64,000 nucleotides of DNA from Embleya sp045207655 (GTDB taxonomy: Bacteria; Actinomycetota; Actinomycetes; Streptomycetales; Streptomycetaceae). This document shows, piece after piece, positions 50,200 through 58,303 of the stretch (position 1 is its first letter; each line of letters opens with the position of its first letter). Location of the stretch: contig NZ_CP108784.1 in the NCBI RefSeq assembly GCF_045207655.1, positions 3,720,001-3,784,000 of the forward strand. Direction: 5' to 3'. Made by a program: the position numbers and the translations under genes. The notes beneath the pieces were generated by a model. The model was not told where the DNA came from, searched no databases, and saw only the letters and a list, made by a program, of their open reading frames with translations.

Positions 50200-50323
50200 G
50201 TGAAAAGTTTCGCATGCCTCCGCGACCGCTCCACGCGGGGTCCGTCGTGCCGCCGACACTGCTTCAGTTCATCCCGATTCGTCCTAAATAAATAGGGCAC
50301 TATGCCCCGAATCTTCGGTTCTT

Positions 50324-50390
50324 CGTCACGCCCCGAAGCCGCGCCTTCGCGTCATCCCCCGAAGTCGCGGCTTCGCGTCACGCCCCGAAG
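50324..50390. repeat. 26-bp tandem repeat at the phosphatase stop codon
   Basis: Units starting CGTCA(C/T)(G/C)CCCCGAAG at 50324, 50350 and 50376 are spaced 26 bp. The third contains the stop codon and last codons of the histidine phosphatase gene (read on the minus strand), so the gene's end has been duplicated twice downstream of itself. Confidence 0.75.
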
Positions 50391-51058
50391 CTCTTGTTCT
50401 GCGTCTTGCCCGCGAGCTTCGCCGGCAGCAGCTCCCGAGCCGGTTCGCTGTAGCCGACGGAGACGATCTTGTCCCCCTCGTAGGTGAACGTGGTGAGCGA
50501 CGCGAGCGAGCACTGCCGGTTGCGCGGGTCGTGCCACAACCGCCGCCGCTCGACGAAGGAGCGGGTCACCCAGATCGGCAACTGGTGGCTCACGCACACC
50601 GCCTCGTGCCCGCGCGCGGCGTCCCGGGCCGCGCCGAGCGCGCCCATCATCCGCACCACCTGCTCGATGTACGGCTCGCCCCACGAGGGCTTGAAGGGGT
50701 TGGTGAGGTGCTTCCAGTGCGTCGGGTTCTTCAGGGAACCGTCGCCGACCCCGAAGGTCTTGCCCTGGAAGATGTTCTCCGCCTCGATCAGTCGATCGTC
50801 GGTGGCGATCTCCAGACCGTGTCGACCGGCGATCGGCGCGGCGGTCTCCTGGGCGCGCTCCAGCGGCGAGGACACCACGTGCGTGATGTCGCGCTCGGCG
50901 AGGTGGTCGGCGACCCGCTCGGCCATCTTGTTGCCCAACTCCGACAGGTGGTAGTCGGGCAGGCGGCCGTACAGGATGCCGTGCGGATTGTGCACCTCGC
51001 CGTGGCGCATGAGGTGGACGATCGTCACGTCGCGGTTGGTCTGCGGCTTCTGAGCCAT
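50378..51058 (-). CDS. histidine phosphatase (phosphoglycerate mutase-like)
   Basis: This is a 226-residue member of the histidine phosphatase superfamily. VHLMRHGEVHNP has the RHGE motif with phospho-acceptor H19; SSPLERAQETAAPIA carries the second arginine; and CVSHQLPIWVTRSF has the second catalytic histidine. The insertion GKTFGVGDGSLKNPTHWKHL is characteristic of the actinobacterial group found beside hemL. It is 2 nt downstream of the hemL stop and upstream of resA in a respiratory operon. Substrate unknown; a true glycolytic mutase role is unlikely. Confidence 0.88.
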   Translation of the reverse strand: MAQKPQTNRDVTIVHLMRHGEVHNPHGILYGRLPDYHLSELGNKMAERVADHLAERDITHVVSSPLERAQETAAPIAGRHGLEIATDDRLIEAENIFQGKTFGVGDGSLKNPTHWKHLTNPFKPSWGEPYIEQVVRMMGALGAARDAARGHEAVCVSHQLPIWVTRSFVERRRLWHDPRNRQCSLASLTTFTYEGDKIVSVGYSEPARELLPAKLAGKTQNKSFGA

Positions 51059-51060
51059 CG

Positions 51061-52377
51061 TCAGTTCTCCTGGGCACTCGCTGCGGCGCGGGCTGCGGCC
51101 GGCAGCGCGTCGAGGATACGGTTCACGGCCGCGTCGTCGTGGGCCGCGGACAGGAACCACGCCTCGAACGCGCTCGGCGGCAGGTACACGCCGGCGTCCA
51201 GCATCGCGTGGAAGAACGCGGAGAAGCGGAACGCCTCCTGCGTGCGGGCCTGGTCGTAGTCGTGCACCGGGCGATCGGTGAAGAAGACCGAGAACATGTT
51301 CCCGGCCGTGGACACCGTGTGCGCGACGCCCTCCTTGGCCAGGGCGGCCGACACCTCGGTGCGCACCGCGAGGGAGACCGCGTCCAGGTGCTTGTACACC
51401 GCGTCGGTGCAGTACCGCAGGGTGGTGACGCCGGCCGCGGTGGCCACCGGGTTCCCGGACAGCGTGCCGGCCTGGTAGACCGGGCCGAGCGGGGCCAGGT
51501 GCGACATCACGTCCGAGCGCCCGCCGAACGCGGCGGCCGGGAAGCCACCGCCCATCACCTTGCCGAAGGTGAGCAGGTCGGGAACCACGCCCTCGATGCC
51601 GAACCAGCCCGCCTTGGACACCCGGAAGCCGGTCATCACCTCGTCCGAGACGAACAGCGCGCCGTGCCGCTCGCACAGGGCCTTGACGCCCGCGTTGAAG
51701 CCCGGACGCGGGGTGATCACGCCCATGTTGCCCGGCGCGGCCTCGGTGATCACACACGCGATGTCGTCGCCGTGGACGGCGAACGCCGACTCGACGGCGG
51801 ACAGGTCGTTGTACGGCAGCACGATCGTGTCGGCGGCCGAAGCCCCGGTGACCCCGGGCGTGTCCGGCAGCGCGAAGGTGGCCAGGCCGGAGCCGGCGGC
51901 GGCCAGCAGCGCGTCCACGTGACCGTGGTAACACCCGGCGAACTTCACCACCTTGGCCCGGCCGGTGAAGCCGCGCGCGAGCCGGATCGCGGACATGGTG
52001 GCCTCGGTGCCGGAGCTGACCAGGCGGACCTGTTCGACCGGGGCGACCCGGGAGACGATCTCCTCGGCGAGTTCCACCTCGCCGGCGCCGGGTGTGCCGA
52101 AGGAGGTGCCGCGCGCGACCGCCTCGCGGACGGCCTCCTGCACGGCGGGGTGCGCGTGGCCGAGGATCATCGGGCCCCAGGAGCACACCAGGTCCACGTA
52201 TTCACGGCCGTCCGCGTCGGTCAGGTAGGGGCCTCGGCCCGAGACCATGAAGCGCGGCGTGCCGCCGACCGCGCGGAAGGCGCGCACCGGCGAGTTGACC
52301 CCGCCGGGGGTGACGGCCCTCGCACGCGCGAACAGGGCGGCGGAGGCGGGTGCGGGGTTCTCGTTGACAGAGCTCAC
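51061..52377 (-). CDS. hemL: glutamate-1-semialdehyde 2,1-aminomutase
   Basis: HemL converts glutamate-1-semialdehyde to 5-aminolevulinate, the precursor of all tetrapyrroles, by the C5 route. This 438-residue PLP enzyme of the class III aminotransferase fold has GGVNSPVRAF at the N-terminus, SSGTEATMSAIRLARG, CYHGHVDALL, D245 in LFVSDEVMTGFR and the Schiff-base K273 in TFGKVMGGGFPAAAFGG. It is the first gene of a run hemL-phosphatase-resA-ccdA-resB-ccsB, linking heme supply to cytochrome c maturation; tight spacings suggest cotranscription, though a gap of about 180 nt precedes resA. Confidence 0.97.
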   Translation of the reverse strand: MSSVNENPAPASAALFARARAVTPGGVNSPVRAFRAVGGTPRFMVSGRGPYLTDADGREYVDLVCSWGPMILGHAHPAVQEAVREAVARGTSFGTPGAGEVELAEEIVSRVAPVEQVRLVSSGTEATMSAIRLARGFTGRAKVVKFAGCYHGHVDALLAAAGSGLATFALPDTPGVTGASAADTIVLPYNDLSAVESAFAVHGDDIACVITEAAPGNMGVITPRPGFNAGVKALCERHGALFVSDEVMTGFRVSKAGWFGIEGVVPDLLTFGKVMGGGFPAAAFGGRSDVMSHLAPLGPVYQAGTLSGNPVATAAGVTTLRYCTDAVYKHLDAVSLAVRTEVSAALAKEGVAHTVSTAGNMFSVFFTDRPVHDYDQARTQEAFRFSAFFHAMLDAGVYLPPSAFEAWFLSAAHDDAAVNRILDALPAAARAAASAQEN

Positions 52378-52563
52378 CCGGTCATGCTCTCAAACAAACC
52401 GGGCACACCCGTCGCCCGCGGCTCGCCCGACGGGTGGACCAACCGCATGGGCGCCGGGGAGGGTGTGCGCGGATTCGCGTTGGTTCCCGGGGATCCGCCA
52501 ACCGAAACCGGGGGCGGGGAGCAGTATGATCGGGCGACCCGGACCCGTGCCCACGGGTGAGGC

Positions 52564-53664
52564 ATGTCCGGCGGGGTGCAGCACGACGATCGGGGTGCGC
52601 GCGTGGCGGCGAGAACACGTCGGGGTGGGCGGTCCGGGCGACACCACCGGATAGCCGGCGGTCTCGGACCGGTGCTGGCGACGCTGTTGACGCTGGCCGG
52701 GACGGCCGCGTGCGGCGGCGGGGACTCGGACGACGACGGCAGGACCGGGCTGCGCGGCGCGCTGGATCGGGTGCGCGACGACGAATCCACCCGGGGCTGG
52801 TTCGAGTACGGCGACACGGCCGCGATCACCAAGGCCAACGGCGGTGGTGACTTCGCCGGACCCTACGGACCGCTGATCGGGACGGGCTACCCCGACCTGG
52901 CCGCGATGCGCGATCAGGTGGCGCCGGCGCTGGGCTTCGACCCGACCAAGGCGAACGAGGCCTGGTCCGCCGGCCGACCGCCTTACCAGGGTGGGGTGTT
53001 CGTCGGCGGCTTCGACAAGGGCACCGTGCTCGGCAAGCTCCGGGAACTGGGCGGCAAGCCGGAGCCGGCCGAGCCCAGTGTGCAGCGGCTGCGTCCCGAC
53101 AACGAATTGAGCCTGGACGACACGCTGGCGCAGAAACTTCCGCTGGGCATCAACCACTTCAACGTGATTCGGGTCACCGACAAGCAGATCGGCTACGGCT
53201 CCACCGGGCGCGGCGCCGACCTCGGCCGGGGCGGCACGATGCTGGGCGCCGATCCCGTCGTGCGCGCGCTGGCGAACTGCCTGGACAAGCCGCTGGCCGC
53301 GGTGATCACCGATCGCGTCGCCGGTGGCGAGCGGGCGAACGGGCCCAGGATCGCGGTCGGGGTGACCGGCAAGGCGGGCGTCCCGGGCACCGACGTGATG
53401 TGTGTGGCCACCGGTTCCGAGCCGGCCGCCCGGGCCGAGGCCGATCGGCTGCGCACGGTGTTCACCGGCGGCGGCAAAACCGCGCAGGGGGTGCCGTGGA
53501 GCACGGTGCTGGCCGACGTGCGGGCCGAGGTGGTCGAGACGAACGTGGTGAAGATCACCGCGCGTTCGGCCGGTTCGGTACGAACGGCGGTATTCGTCAA
53601 GGCATTGAACGACCTGTCGCTCGGGCAGACTTTCTCGGGCGGGCCGCCTGGCCGGGAGTCCTGA
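52564..53664 (+). CDS. secreted or lipid-anchored protein of unknown function
   Basis: This is a protein of up to 366 residues. A basic, Gly/Arg-rich N-terminus precedes a hydrophobic segment (LGPVLATLLTLAGTAAC) with C50 in a weak lipobox; a GTG at 52603 would give a more usual signal peptide. The mature domain starts GALDRVRDDESTRGWFEYGD, contains AMRDQVAPALGFDPTKANEA and GVFVGGFDKGTVLGKLRELG, and has paired cysteines (ALANCLDKP, DVMCVAT). I know the general type, actinobacterial outer-surface proteins of about 350 residues, but not a function. It is divergent from hemL. Confidence 0.75.
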   Translation: MSGGVQHDDRGARVAARTRRGGRSGRHHRIAGGLGPVLATLLTLAGTAACGGGDSDDDGRTGLRGALDRVRDDESTRGWFEYGDTAAITKANGGGDFAGPYGPLIGTGYPDLAAMRDQVAPALGFDPTKANEAWSAGRPPYQGGVFVGGFDKGTVLGKLRELGGKPEPAEPSVQRLRPDNELSLDDTLAQKLPLGINHFNVIRVTDKQIGYGSTGRGADLGRGGTMLGADPVVRALANCLDKPLAAVITDRVAGGERANGPRIAVGVTGKAGVPGTDVMCVATGSEPAARAEADRLRTVFTGGGKTAQGVPWSTVLADVRAEVVETNVVKITARSAGSVRTAVFVKALNDLSLGQTFSGGPPGRES

Positions 53665-53867
53665 CGCATGCCGGGGCGGGACCGGTTCCGAGTGGTGCAC
53701 ACCTGTTACTCAACCGCGGTACGGAATGCCCGGATGACCTGCGACGATCTTCAACGAGTCCCCTCGATCACCGACCAGACCGAGACAAGCGAGCAGGGAG
53801 CGATGGCGTCGGGCGCCACGGGTGTGCGCACGTGTCACGGAGCCGACCTCGGTCGGGAGGTGCACAC

Positions 53868-54299
53868 GTGGGCGTGACATATGAGTACTTCGGCGCACCC
53901 GATCGCGCGACCGCGGCGCGGGTGCCTCCGCTGATCGATCCGACCGACACGGTGGAACGTCCCAGCAATTCCTATGTGTCGTTCGTGAAGCCGGAGACGG
54001 TCAGCGCGATGGTGCTGTCGCTGCTGGGGGACACCCCGCAGGACGCGACGCCACCGCTGGAGCTGGTCGTGCTGCATCCCGCGCACGCGGTGATGCAGTT
54101 GCCGCCGATGCTGATGGACGTACTGCGCAACGCGACCGAGGAGGAACTGGGCGCGGCGGCCTTCATCTGGTCGACGTTCCCGGACCGGCGGGTGCCGCGC
54201 GACGCCTATCTGCTGTACCGGATGCTGCACGACTGGACCAAGTTCGCCCGCGAACTGCACCACGCCGGGCACCAGTTGTACTGCCTGATGCACTCGTGA
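53868..54299 (+). CDS. hypothetical protein, 143 residues
   Basis: This soluble protein begins VGVTYEYFGAPDRATAARVP and contains VSFVKPETVSAMVLSLLGDT, PPLELVVLHPAHAVMQLPPM and AFIWSTFPDRRVPRDAYLLY. I recognise no domain; helical segments dominate the second half. GGGAGGTGCACAC precedes the GTG. It lies between the lipoprotein gene and the TetR gene, with 203 nt of apparently non-coding DNA before it. Unassigned. Confidence 0.7.
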   Translation: MGVTYEYFGAPDRATAARVPPLIDPTDTVERPSNSYVSFVKPETVSAMVLSLLGDTPQDATPPLELVVLHPAHAVMQLPPMLMDVLRNATEEELGAAAFIWSTFPDRRVPRDAYLLYRMLHDWTKFARELHHAGHQLYCLMHS

Positions 54300-54339
54300 C
54301 GCGGCCGGACCCGGCACACCGGAGTCGACTCCTCCTCGA

Positions 54340-54374
54340 TTAACCCACTTGAGTTATTAACCCAAGCGGTTTAA
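54340..54374. promoter_or_regulatory. operator region of the TetR-TauD operon
   Basis: Two adjacent TTAACCCA-type imperfect palindromes, 54340-54356 (arms TAACCCA and TGAGTTA) and 54357-54374 (TTAACC and GGTTTAA), lie abutting, in an AT-rich patch just before the TetR start. The TetR protein is the obvious candidate to bind them. Confidence 0.6.
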
Positions 54375-54384
54375 CGTGCGATCC

Positions 54385-55122
54385 ATGACAGGGACGCACG
54401 GCGCTGCGGCGTCGGACCGCGGTGCCGGCGCACGCCTTTTGATGATCGAGGCCGCGGAACGGCTGTTCGCCGAGCGCGGCATCAACGGGGTCTCGCTGCG
54501 CGAGATCGGCGCCCAGGCCGGGCAGCGCAACACCGCCGCCGCGCGCTACCACTTCGGGTCGAAGGAGACCCTGGTGGACGCGGTCTTCCGGCACCGGATG
54601 GAGCCGGTGAACGCGCGGCGCCTGGCGATGCTCGACGAACTCGACCGGGCCGGGCACGGGCACGACGCCCGGGGTCTGGTCGAGGCGTTCCTGTACCCGC
54701 TCGCCGACACCCTCGGCCAAGTGGGGAAACCCAGTTGGTACCTGCGATTCAGCATCCACGCCGCCTTCCTGGAGGGCACCGCGGTGCGCGACCTGGCCCG
54801 GGAGGAGTGGACGCGCGGCGTCTACACCGTGCGCGAGCGCATGCTCGGCCTGCTCACCGAGTTCCCCGCGCGCTTGCGGAACGAACGCTGGGTGCTGGTG
54901 TCGTCGTATCTCACCCACGCCCTCGCCGACCGCGAGATGGCGCTGCACCACCCCGGCGGACGCACCCTCACCGACCGGGAGGTCTTCCTGGCGGGCCTGA
55001 CCGACACCGCCGTCGCCCTGTTCCTGGCTCCGGTCTCCGCCCGGACCGAGGCCGCGCTCGAACGATCCACACAGGTCCCGCCCAACCCGGGACCTCGCTC
55101 CGATCCGGAGGTTCGACCATGA
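54385..55122 (+). CDS. TetR-family regulator of the dioxygenase gene
   Basis: This is a 245-residue TetR-type repressor. The helix-turn-helix region reads MIEAAERLFAERGINGVSLR, then EIGAQAGQRNTAAARYHFGS and KETLVDAVF. The ligand domain is longer than average and includes LVEAFLYPLADTLGQVGKPS. An in-frame GTG at 54376 is possible; the ATG at 54385 is used. Its stop overlaps the ATG of the dioxygenase gene (ATGA), so regulator and enzyme form one operon, and it likely autoregulates through the preceding palindromes. Confidence 0.92.
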   Translation: MTGTHGAAASDRGAGARLLMIEAAERLFAERGINGVSLREIGAQAGQRNTAAARYHFGSKETLVDAVFRHRMEPVNARRLAMLDELDRAGHGHDARGLVEAFLYPLADTLGQVGKPSWYLRFSIHAAFLEGTAVRDLAREEWTRGVYTVRERMLGLLTEFPARLRNERWVLVSSYLTHALADREMALHHPGGRTLTDREVFLAGLTDTAVALFLAPVSARTEAALERSTQVPPNPGPRSDPEVRP

Positions 55123-56057
55123 CGAGCACCATCGAACAGCCCACCTACGAGGACCCCACCCCCGCCGCGGCCGCCGCGCTCGGTCTGGAAGTCCGGCCGC
55201 TGGCCGGGAACATCGGCGCCGAGATCTTCGGCGTCGACCTGACCGAGCCGCTCACCGACGAGGCGGTCGCCGAGATCCGCGCGATCTGGTTGAAGTGGAA
55301 GGTGGTGTTCTTCCGCGACCAGCACATATCCCAGGAGCAGCACAAGGCATTCGGCCTGCGCTTCGGCGAACTCGCCCCGGGACACCCGACGTTGCCCGCC
55401 GCCTTCCCCGAACACCCGGAGATCCTGCTGCTCGACAACGAGCAACTGGGCAAGGACGCCGGGGGCGGCTTCGTGGAGAGCCGCTGGCACACGGACGTGA
55501 CCTTCATCCCCAACCCGCCGACCGCCTCGATCCTGCGTGGGGTGATCGTGCCGCCGTACGGCGGCGACACCCAGTGGGCCAACCTGGCTTTGGCCTACGA
55601 GCAACTGTCCGACCCGCTCAAGGACTTGATCGACGGGCTGCACGCGGTGCACCACAACACGCTGCCGATCAAGCGCGGCGAACTGCCGGGCGCACTCGCC
55701 AAGCGATTCCTCGGCGACGGGCTGCGCGCCGTGCACCCGGTGGTGCGCGTGCACCCGGAGACCGGCGAGAAGGTGCTGTTCGTCAACCCGAACTTCACCA
55801 GCCACATCCTGGAACTGACCCGGCAGGAGGGCGCGCACATCCTGGAGATGCTCTACGCGCACATCGCCGACGCCGCGTTCAGCGTGCGATTCCGCTGGCA
55901 GCCGGGCAGCATCGCGTTCTGGGACAACCGGGCAACGGTGCATCTGGTGCCCACGGACGTGCCGCCGGGCATGCGCCGCTCGATGCAGCGGGTGACCCTC
56001 CAGGGCGCCAACTCGGTCGGCCCGGACGGCGCCGAATCCTATGCCCTGAACACCTGA
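55119..56057 (+). CDS. TauD/TfdA-family 2-oxoglutarate dioxygenase
   Basis: This 312-residue Fe(II)/2-oxoglutarate-dependent dioxygenase has the iron-binding facial triad at H124 and D126 (SRWHTDVTFIPNPPTASIL) and H275 (NRATVHLVPTD); arginines around 286-291 (MRRSMQRV) should bind 2-oxoglutarate. The N-terminal LEVRPLAGNIGAEIFGVDLT and KVVFFRDQHISQEQH are typical of taurine- and alkylsulfatase-type members. Substrates may be alkyl sulfonates, sulfates or phenoxyacids; there is no transport gene nearby to decide. It is coupled to the TetR gene and followed by a terminator. Confidence 0.92.
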   Translation: MTSTIEQPTYEDPTPAAAAALGLEVRPLAGNIGAEIFGVDLTEPLTDEAVAEIRAIWLKWKVVFFRDQHISQEQHKAFGLRFGELAPGHPTLPAAFPEHPEILLLDNEQLGKDAGGGFVESRWHTDVTFIPNPPTASILRGVIVPPYGGDTQWANLALAYEQLSDPLKDLIDGLHAVHHNTLPIKRGELPGALAKRFLGDGLRAVHPVVRVHPETGEKVLFVNPNFTSHILELTRQEGAHILEMLYAHIADAAFSVRFRWQPGSIAFWDNRATVHLVPTDVPPGMRRSMQRVTLQGANSVGPDGAESYALNT

Positions 56058-56093
56058 GCACCCCGAGGGACACCGATCGACCCCGCGCGTCCC

Positions 56094-56129
56094 GATCCGA
56101 CGCCCCGCCACCTGACGGGGCGTCGGATC
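56094..56129 (+). terminator. terminator after the dioxygenase gene
   Basis: GATCCGACGCCCCG (56094-56107) and CGGGGCGTCGGATC (56116-56129) form a perfect 14-bp stem with an 8-nt loop. Confidence 0.85.
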
Positions 56130-56269
56130 TGCCGGTCGGACATCAGCGAGGGGGCTTGTCGGGTCGGCCGATTCGACGCGATGCTGTTCTCCGGGTGGCG
56201 TTTGTGCACCACCCGTTTTGCGCCCTCGCTAGATGCGAGATCGCTGCCGACAGCCTTGGGGGGCGGCCG

Positions 56270-57175
56270 ATGCCGACACGGGACCCGATGTTCCAGGGGC
56301 GCAGGCTCCGAGCGTTTCTTCGCCAGACACGCGAGGCGTGCGGGTACATCCAGCGGGACGTGGCGCTGGAAATGGATTGGTCGCTCTCGAAGCTGATCCG
56401 GATCGAGACCGGCCAGGTGAACATCTCGACCACCGACCTGAAGGCGCTGCTCCAGCACTACGGCGTGGTCGAGCCCGCCCGGGTCGCCGAGTACATCGAC
56501 ATGGCCAGGGCCTCGAAGCAGCGCAGTTGGTGGTACCAGTACCGCAACCACATCACCAACGAGTTCAAGGTGCTGCTCGGCTACGAGTCCTCGGCCACCG
56601 TCATCCGCAACTTCGAACCGCTCCTGGTCCCCGGCCTGTTACAGACCGAGGAGTACGCGCGCGAGGTGCTGCGGATCATGTCCCCGCCGGACACCCCCGG
56701 CCTGGACGACCTGGTCGCGCTGCGGATGGAGCGGCAGGAGCGGCTGATCCGACCGGACGGCCCGGCCATGCACTTCATCGTGGACGAGAGCGTGATGCAC
56801 CGCACCGTGGGCAACGCGGCGGTGATGCGCAACCAGATCCGGCGGATGCGCGACTTCGGCGAGTGGCCGAACATCACCCTGCGGGTGATCCCGTTCTCCG
56901 CCGGCCTGTACTCGCGGGCCCGGATCGCCTACCAGCTCCTGGAGTTCCCGGACATCGAGGACGAGGCGGTGCTGTTCATCGAGAACCCCTCGGGCGACAT
57001 GATCATCCGCGAGGGCAACCAGGAGGATCCGCCGGCCGTCTCGCCGCTGTCCTATCTGGAAACGTTCTGGGGCATCGAGCAACTGGCCTCGCGCGACCTG
57101 GCGCCGGCCCTGCTGGACAGCGCCCTCGAACGCTTCGCCCCCGCCGCGGGACACCCGCCCACCGGCGGCGAGTAG
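56270..57175 (+). CDS. XRE regulator with DUF5753 domain
   Basis: This is a 301-residue regulator: helix-turn-helix at about 10-60 (GRRLRAFLRQTREACGYIQR, then MDWSLSKLIRIETGQVNIST) followed by DUF5753 (FEPLLVPGLLQTEEYAREVL, then WPNITLRVIPFSAGLY). It is a paralogue of the protein at 5000-5848, but no DUF397 gene follows; the nearest one (57825-58013) faces the other way. The ATG at 56270 follows GGGGGGCGG. A short palindrome CTCGC-TAGAT-GCGAG at 56225-56239 may belong to its promoter region. Confidence 0.88.
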   Translation: MPTRDPMFQGRRLRAFLRQTREACGYIQRDVALEMDWSLSKLIRIETGQVNISTTDLKALLQHYGVVEPARVAEYIDMARASKQRSWWYQYRNHITNEFKVLLGYESSATVIRNFEPLLVPGLLQTEEYAREVLRIMSPPDTPGLDDLVALRMERQERLIRPDGPAMHFIVDESVMHRTVGNAAVMRNQIRRMRDFGEWPNITLRVIPFSAGLYSRARIAYQLLEFPDIEDEAVLFIENPSGDMIIREGNQEDPPAVSPLSYLETFWGIEQLASRDLAPALLDSALERFAPAAGHPPTGGE

Positions 57176-57571
57176 ACCATGTGCGGACGGCGTAGTGGCA
57201 GCAGGCCGGCTGCCTGCACGCGCGCTGCCAGGATGCGAGTTGAATACATCCCAAGAGCCACTTGGCTGATTGCGCGTTCCTGCGCATAATGACAAGAGGT
57301 ATCCGTTGCTCGATGTCGATGAGCAGCACGGTTTCGCGGCGGCCACCGCGGAGCTTCGAACGAGTTGTTCCGAAGTCGGATTTCATGACTTTTCGGGGCA
57401 ACTCGTTCTTTTTTGCATCGTCCCTCGCATAGCAGGATCGCCTCACTCTGGCGGAAGCGGACATCCCCATGCACAATCACAGATGAGGGCATAATCGCCG
57501 TCCACCCCGCCCCTGCACGGTACACACCGTCGCCACGAAAGGACGCCTGATTAGGGAAAGGGGGTGAACTC
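57176..57571. other. AT-rich non-coding stretch with a terminator, possible small RNA
   Basis: I see no convincing protein gene in these 396 bp; open frames on the minus strand lack start signals and family resemblance. The part 57240-57420 is clearly less GC-rich than its surroundings and ends in a strong intrinsic terminator (57358-57414). It could be a small RNA gene, a long 3' untranslated region of the XRE gene, or an attenuator for the 40-residue gene downstream. Confidence 0.45.
57358..57414 (+). terminator. intrinsic terminator with T6 tail
   Basis: GAACGAGTTG (57358-57367) and CAACTCGTTC (57399-57408) make a perfect outer stem; CCGAA (57370-57374) and TTCGG (57392-57396) make an inner stem. 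TTTTTT follows at 57409-57414. A U-tract this clean is uncommon in such genomes. Confidence 0.85.
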
Positions 57572-57694
57572 GTGCAGGACGACTTCGAGAGGATGCTTCG
57601 CGTGATCTTTCTGCTGGTAGCCGTGGCCGCGGTGACAGCAGGAGCGCTCTATTACACGCTCCGGGCCGCCGGTCTGCTCACTCTCATCGGGTAA
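57572..57694 (+). CDS. 40-residue single-pass membrane protein
   Basis: GTG-initiated small gene: a short acidic start (VQDDFERMLR), one transmembrane helix (about residues 10-28, RVIFLLVAVAAVTAGALYY) and an end of LRAAGLLTLIG. AAAGGGGGTGA at 57556-57566 is a near-perfect Shine-Dalgarno at the right spacing, and a hairpin with a GTAA loop follows 38 nt after the stop, so the unit looks complete. Function unknown; it could be a regulatory membrane peptide or a hydrophobic type I toxin-like peptide. Confidence 0.7.
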   Translation: MQDDFERMLRVIFLLVAVAAVTAGALYYTLRAAGLLTLIG

Positions 57695-57732
57695 CGGATA
57701 CCAACCCACCGGGCCCTGTGCCCATGTCATTC

Positions 57733-57756
57733 GCGGCCTGCCGTAAGGCAGGCCGC
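57733..57756 (+). terminator. terminator hairpin after the 40-residue gene
   Basis: GCGGCCTGCC-GTAA-GGCAGGCCGC is a perfect 10-bp stem with a GNRA-type tetraloop. It also lies downstream of the convergent DUF397 gene and may serve both. Confidence 0.8.
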
Positions 57757-57824
57757 CTCGCATGTCCGGGCCCGACGTACCGAATGCGATGGGCCGAACC
57801 CGGCCGGCCGGCGGCGTTCGGAGT

Positions 57825-58013
57825 TCAGACCGACGAGCGGCCGGCCTCGGCGAGGAAGGTCCCCCAGGACCGGGCCCCGAAGGCCAGGCGAGGCGCGGGC
57901 GACTTCGAGTCCCTGACCTGGACCTCGTCGGCCAACCTTGCCTCGACGCAGTTGCTCGTTGCGCTCGCGCTGCTCTTGCGCCACGCACGTCCCAGCGGAT
58001 CGAACTCCGCCAT
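57825..58013 (-). CDS. DUF397 domain protein
   Basis: This is a 62-residue protein with WRKSSASATSNCVEARLADE (DUF397 N-terminal half), VQVRDSKSPAPRLAFGARSW and a final GTFLAEAG. It is a partner-type protein of DUF5753 regulators. Unlike the pair at 5.0-5.8 kb it has no regulator immediately upstream on its strand; the DUF5753 gene at 56270-57175 is convergent with it. The 290 bp upstream (58014-58303) contain nothing else that I can support. Confidence 0.85.
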   Translation of the reverse strand: MAEFDPLGRAWRKSSASATSNCVEARLADEVQVRDSKSPAPRLAFGARSWGTFLAEAGRSSV

Positions 58014-58303
58014 GACTTGCCTCCGAATAGGGCCGATGGAAATAGGAAAGCCGCCGGTCGGATGATTCCGTGCAGGGTCGACACCTCTGCGGGTTGACCG
58101 ACTTCGAGGGCGCGCGCATAGCTTAGCGCCCGACCTCGGCCGTACGTGAAATCCGGCCACACCCATCCGTATGAAATCCGCCGTCGTCGCCTGGCGAATT
58201 GCCAGGTGGCGGATTGCACCGTCGCTCACCCGTTCGCAGCATTCCCGACCCGCCCGGATATGACCGGTGAACGGGAGAGAGCGAAAGCCGCGAATTCGGA
58301 ACA

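Noticed and set aside
56193..56214. GGGTGG-N10-CCACCC as an operator for the XRE gene
   Set aside because: The arms are short and GC-rich, such repeats are frequent by chance in this composition, and there is no supporting promoter match.
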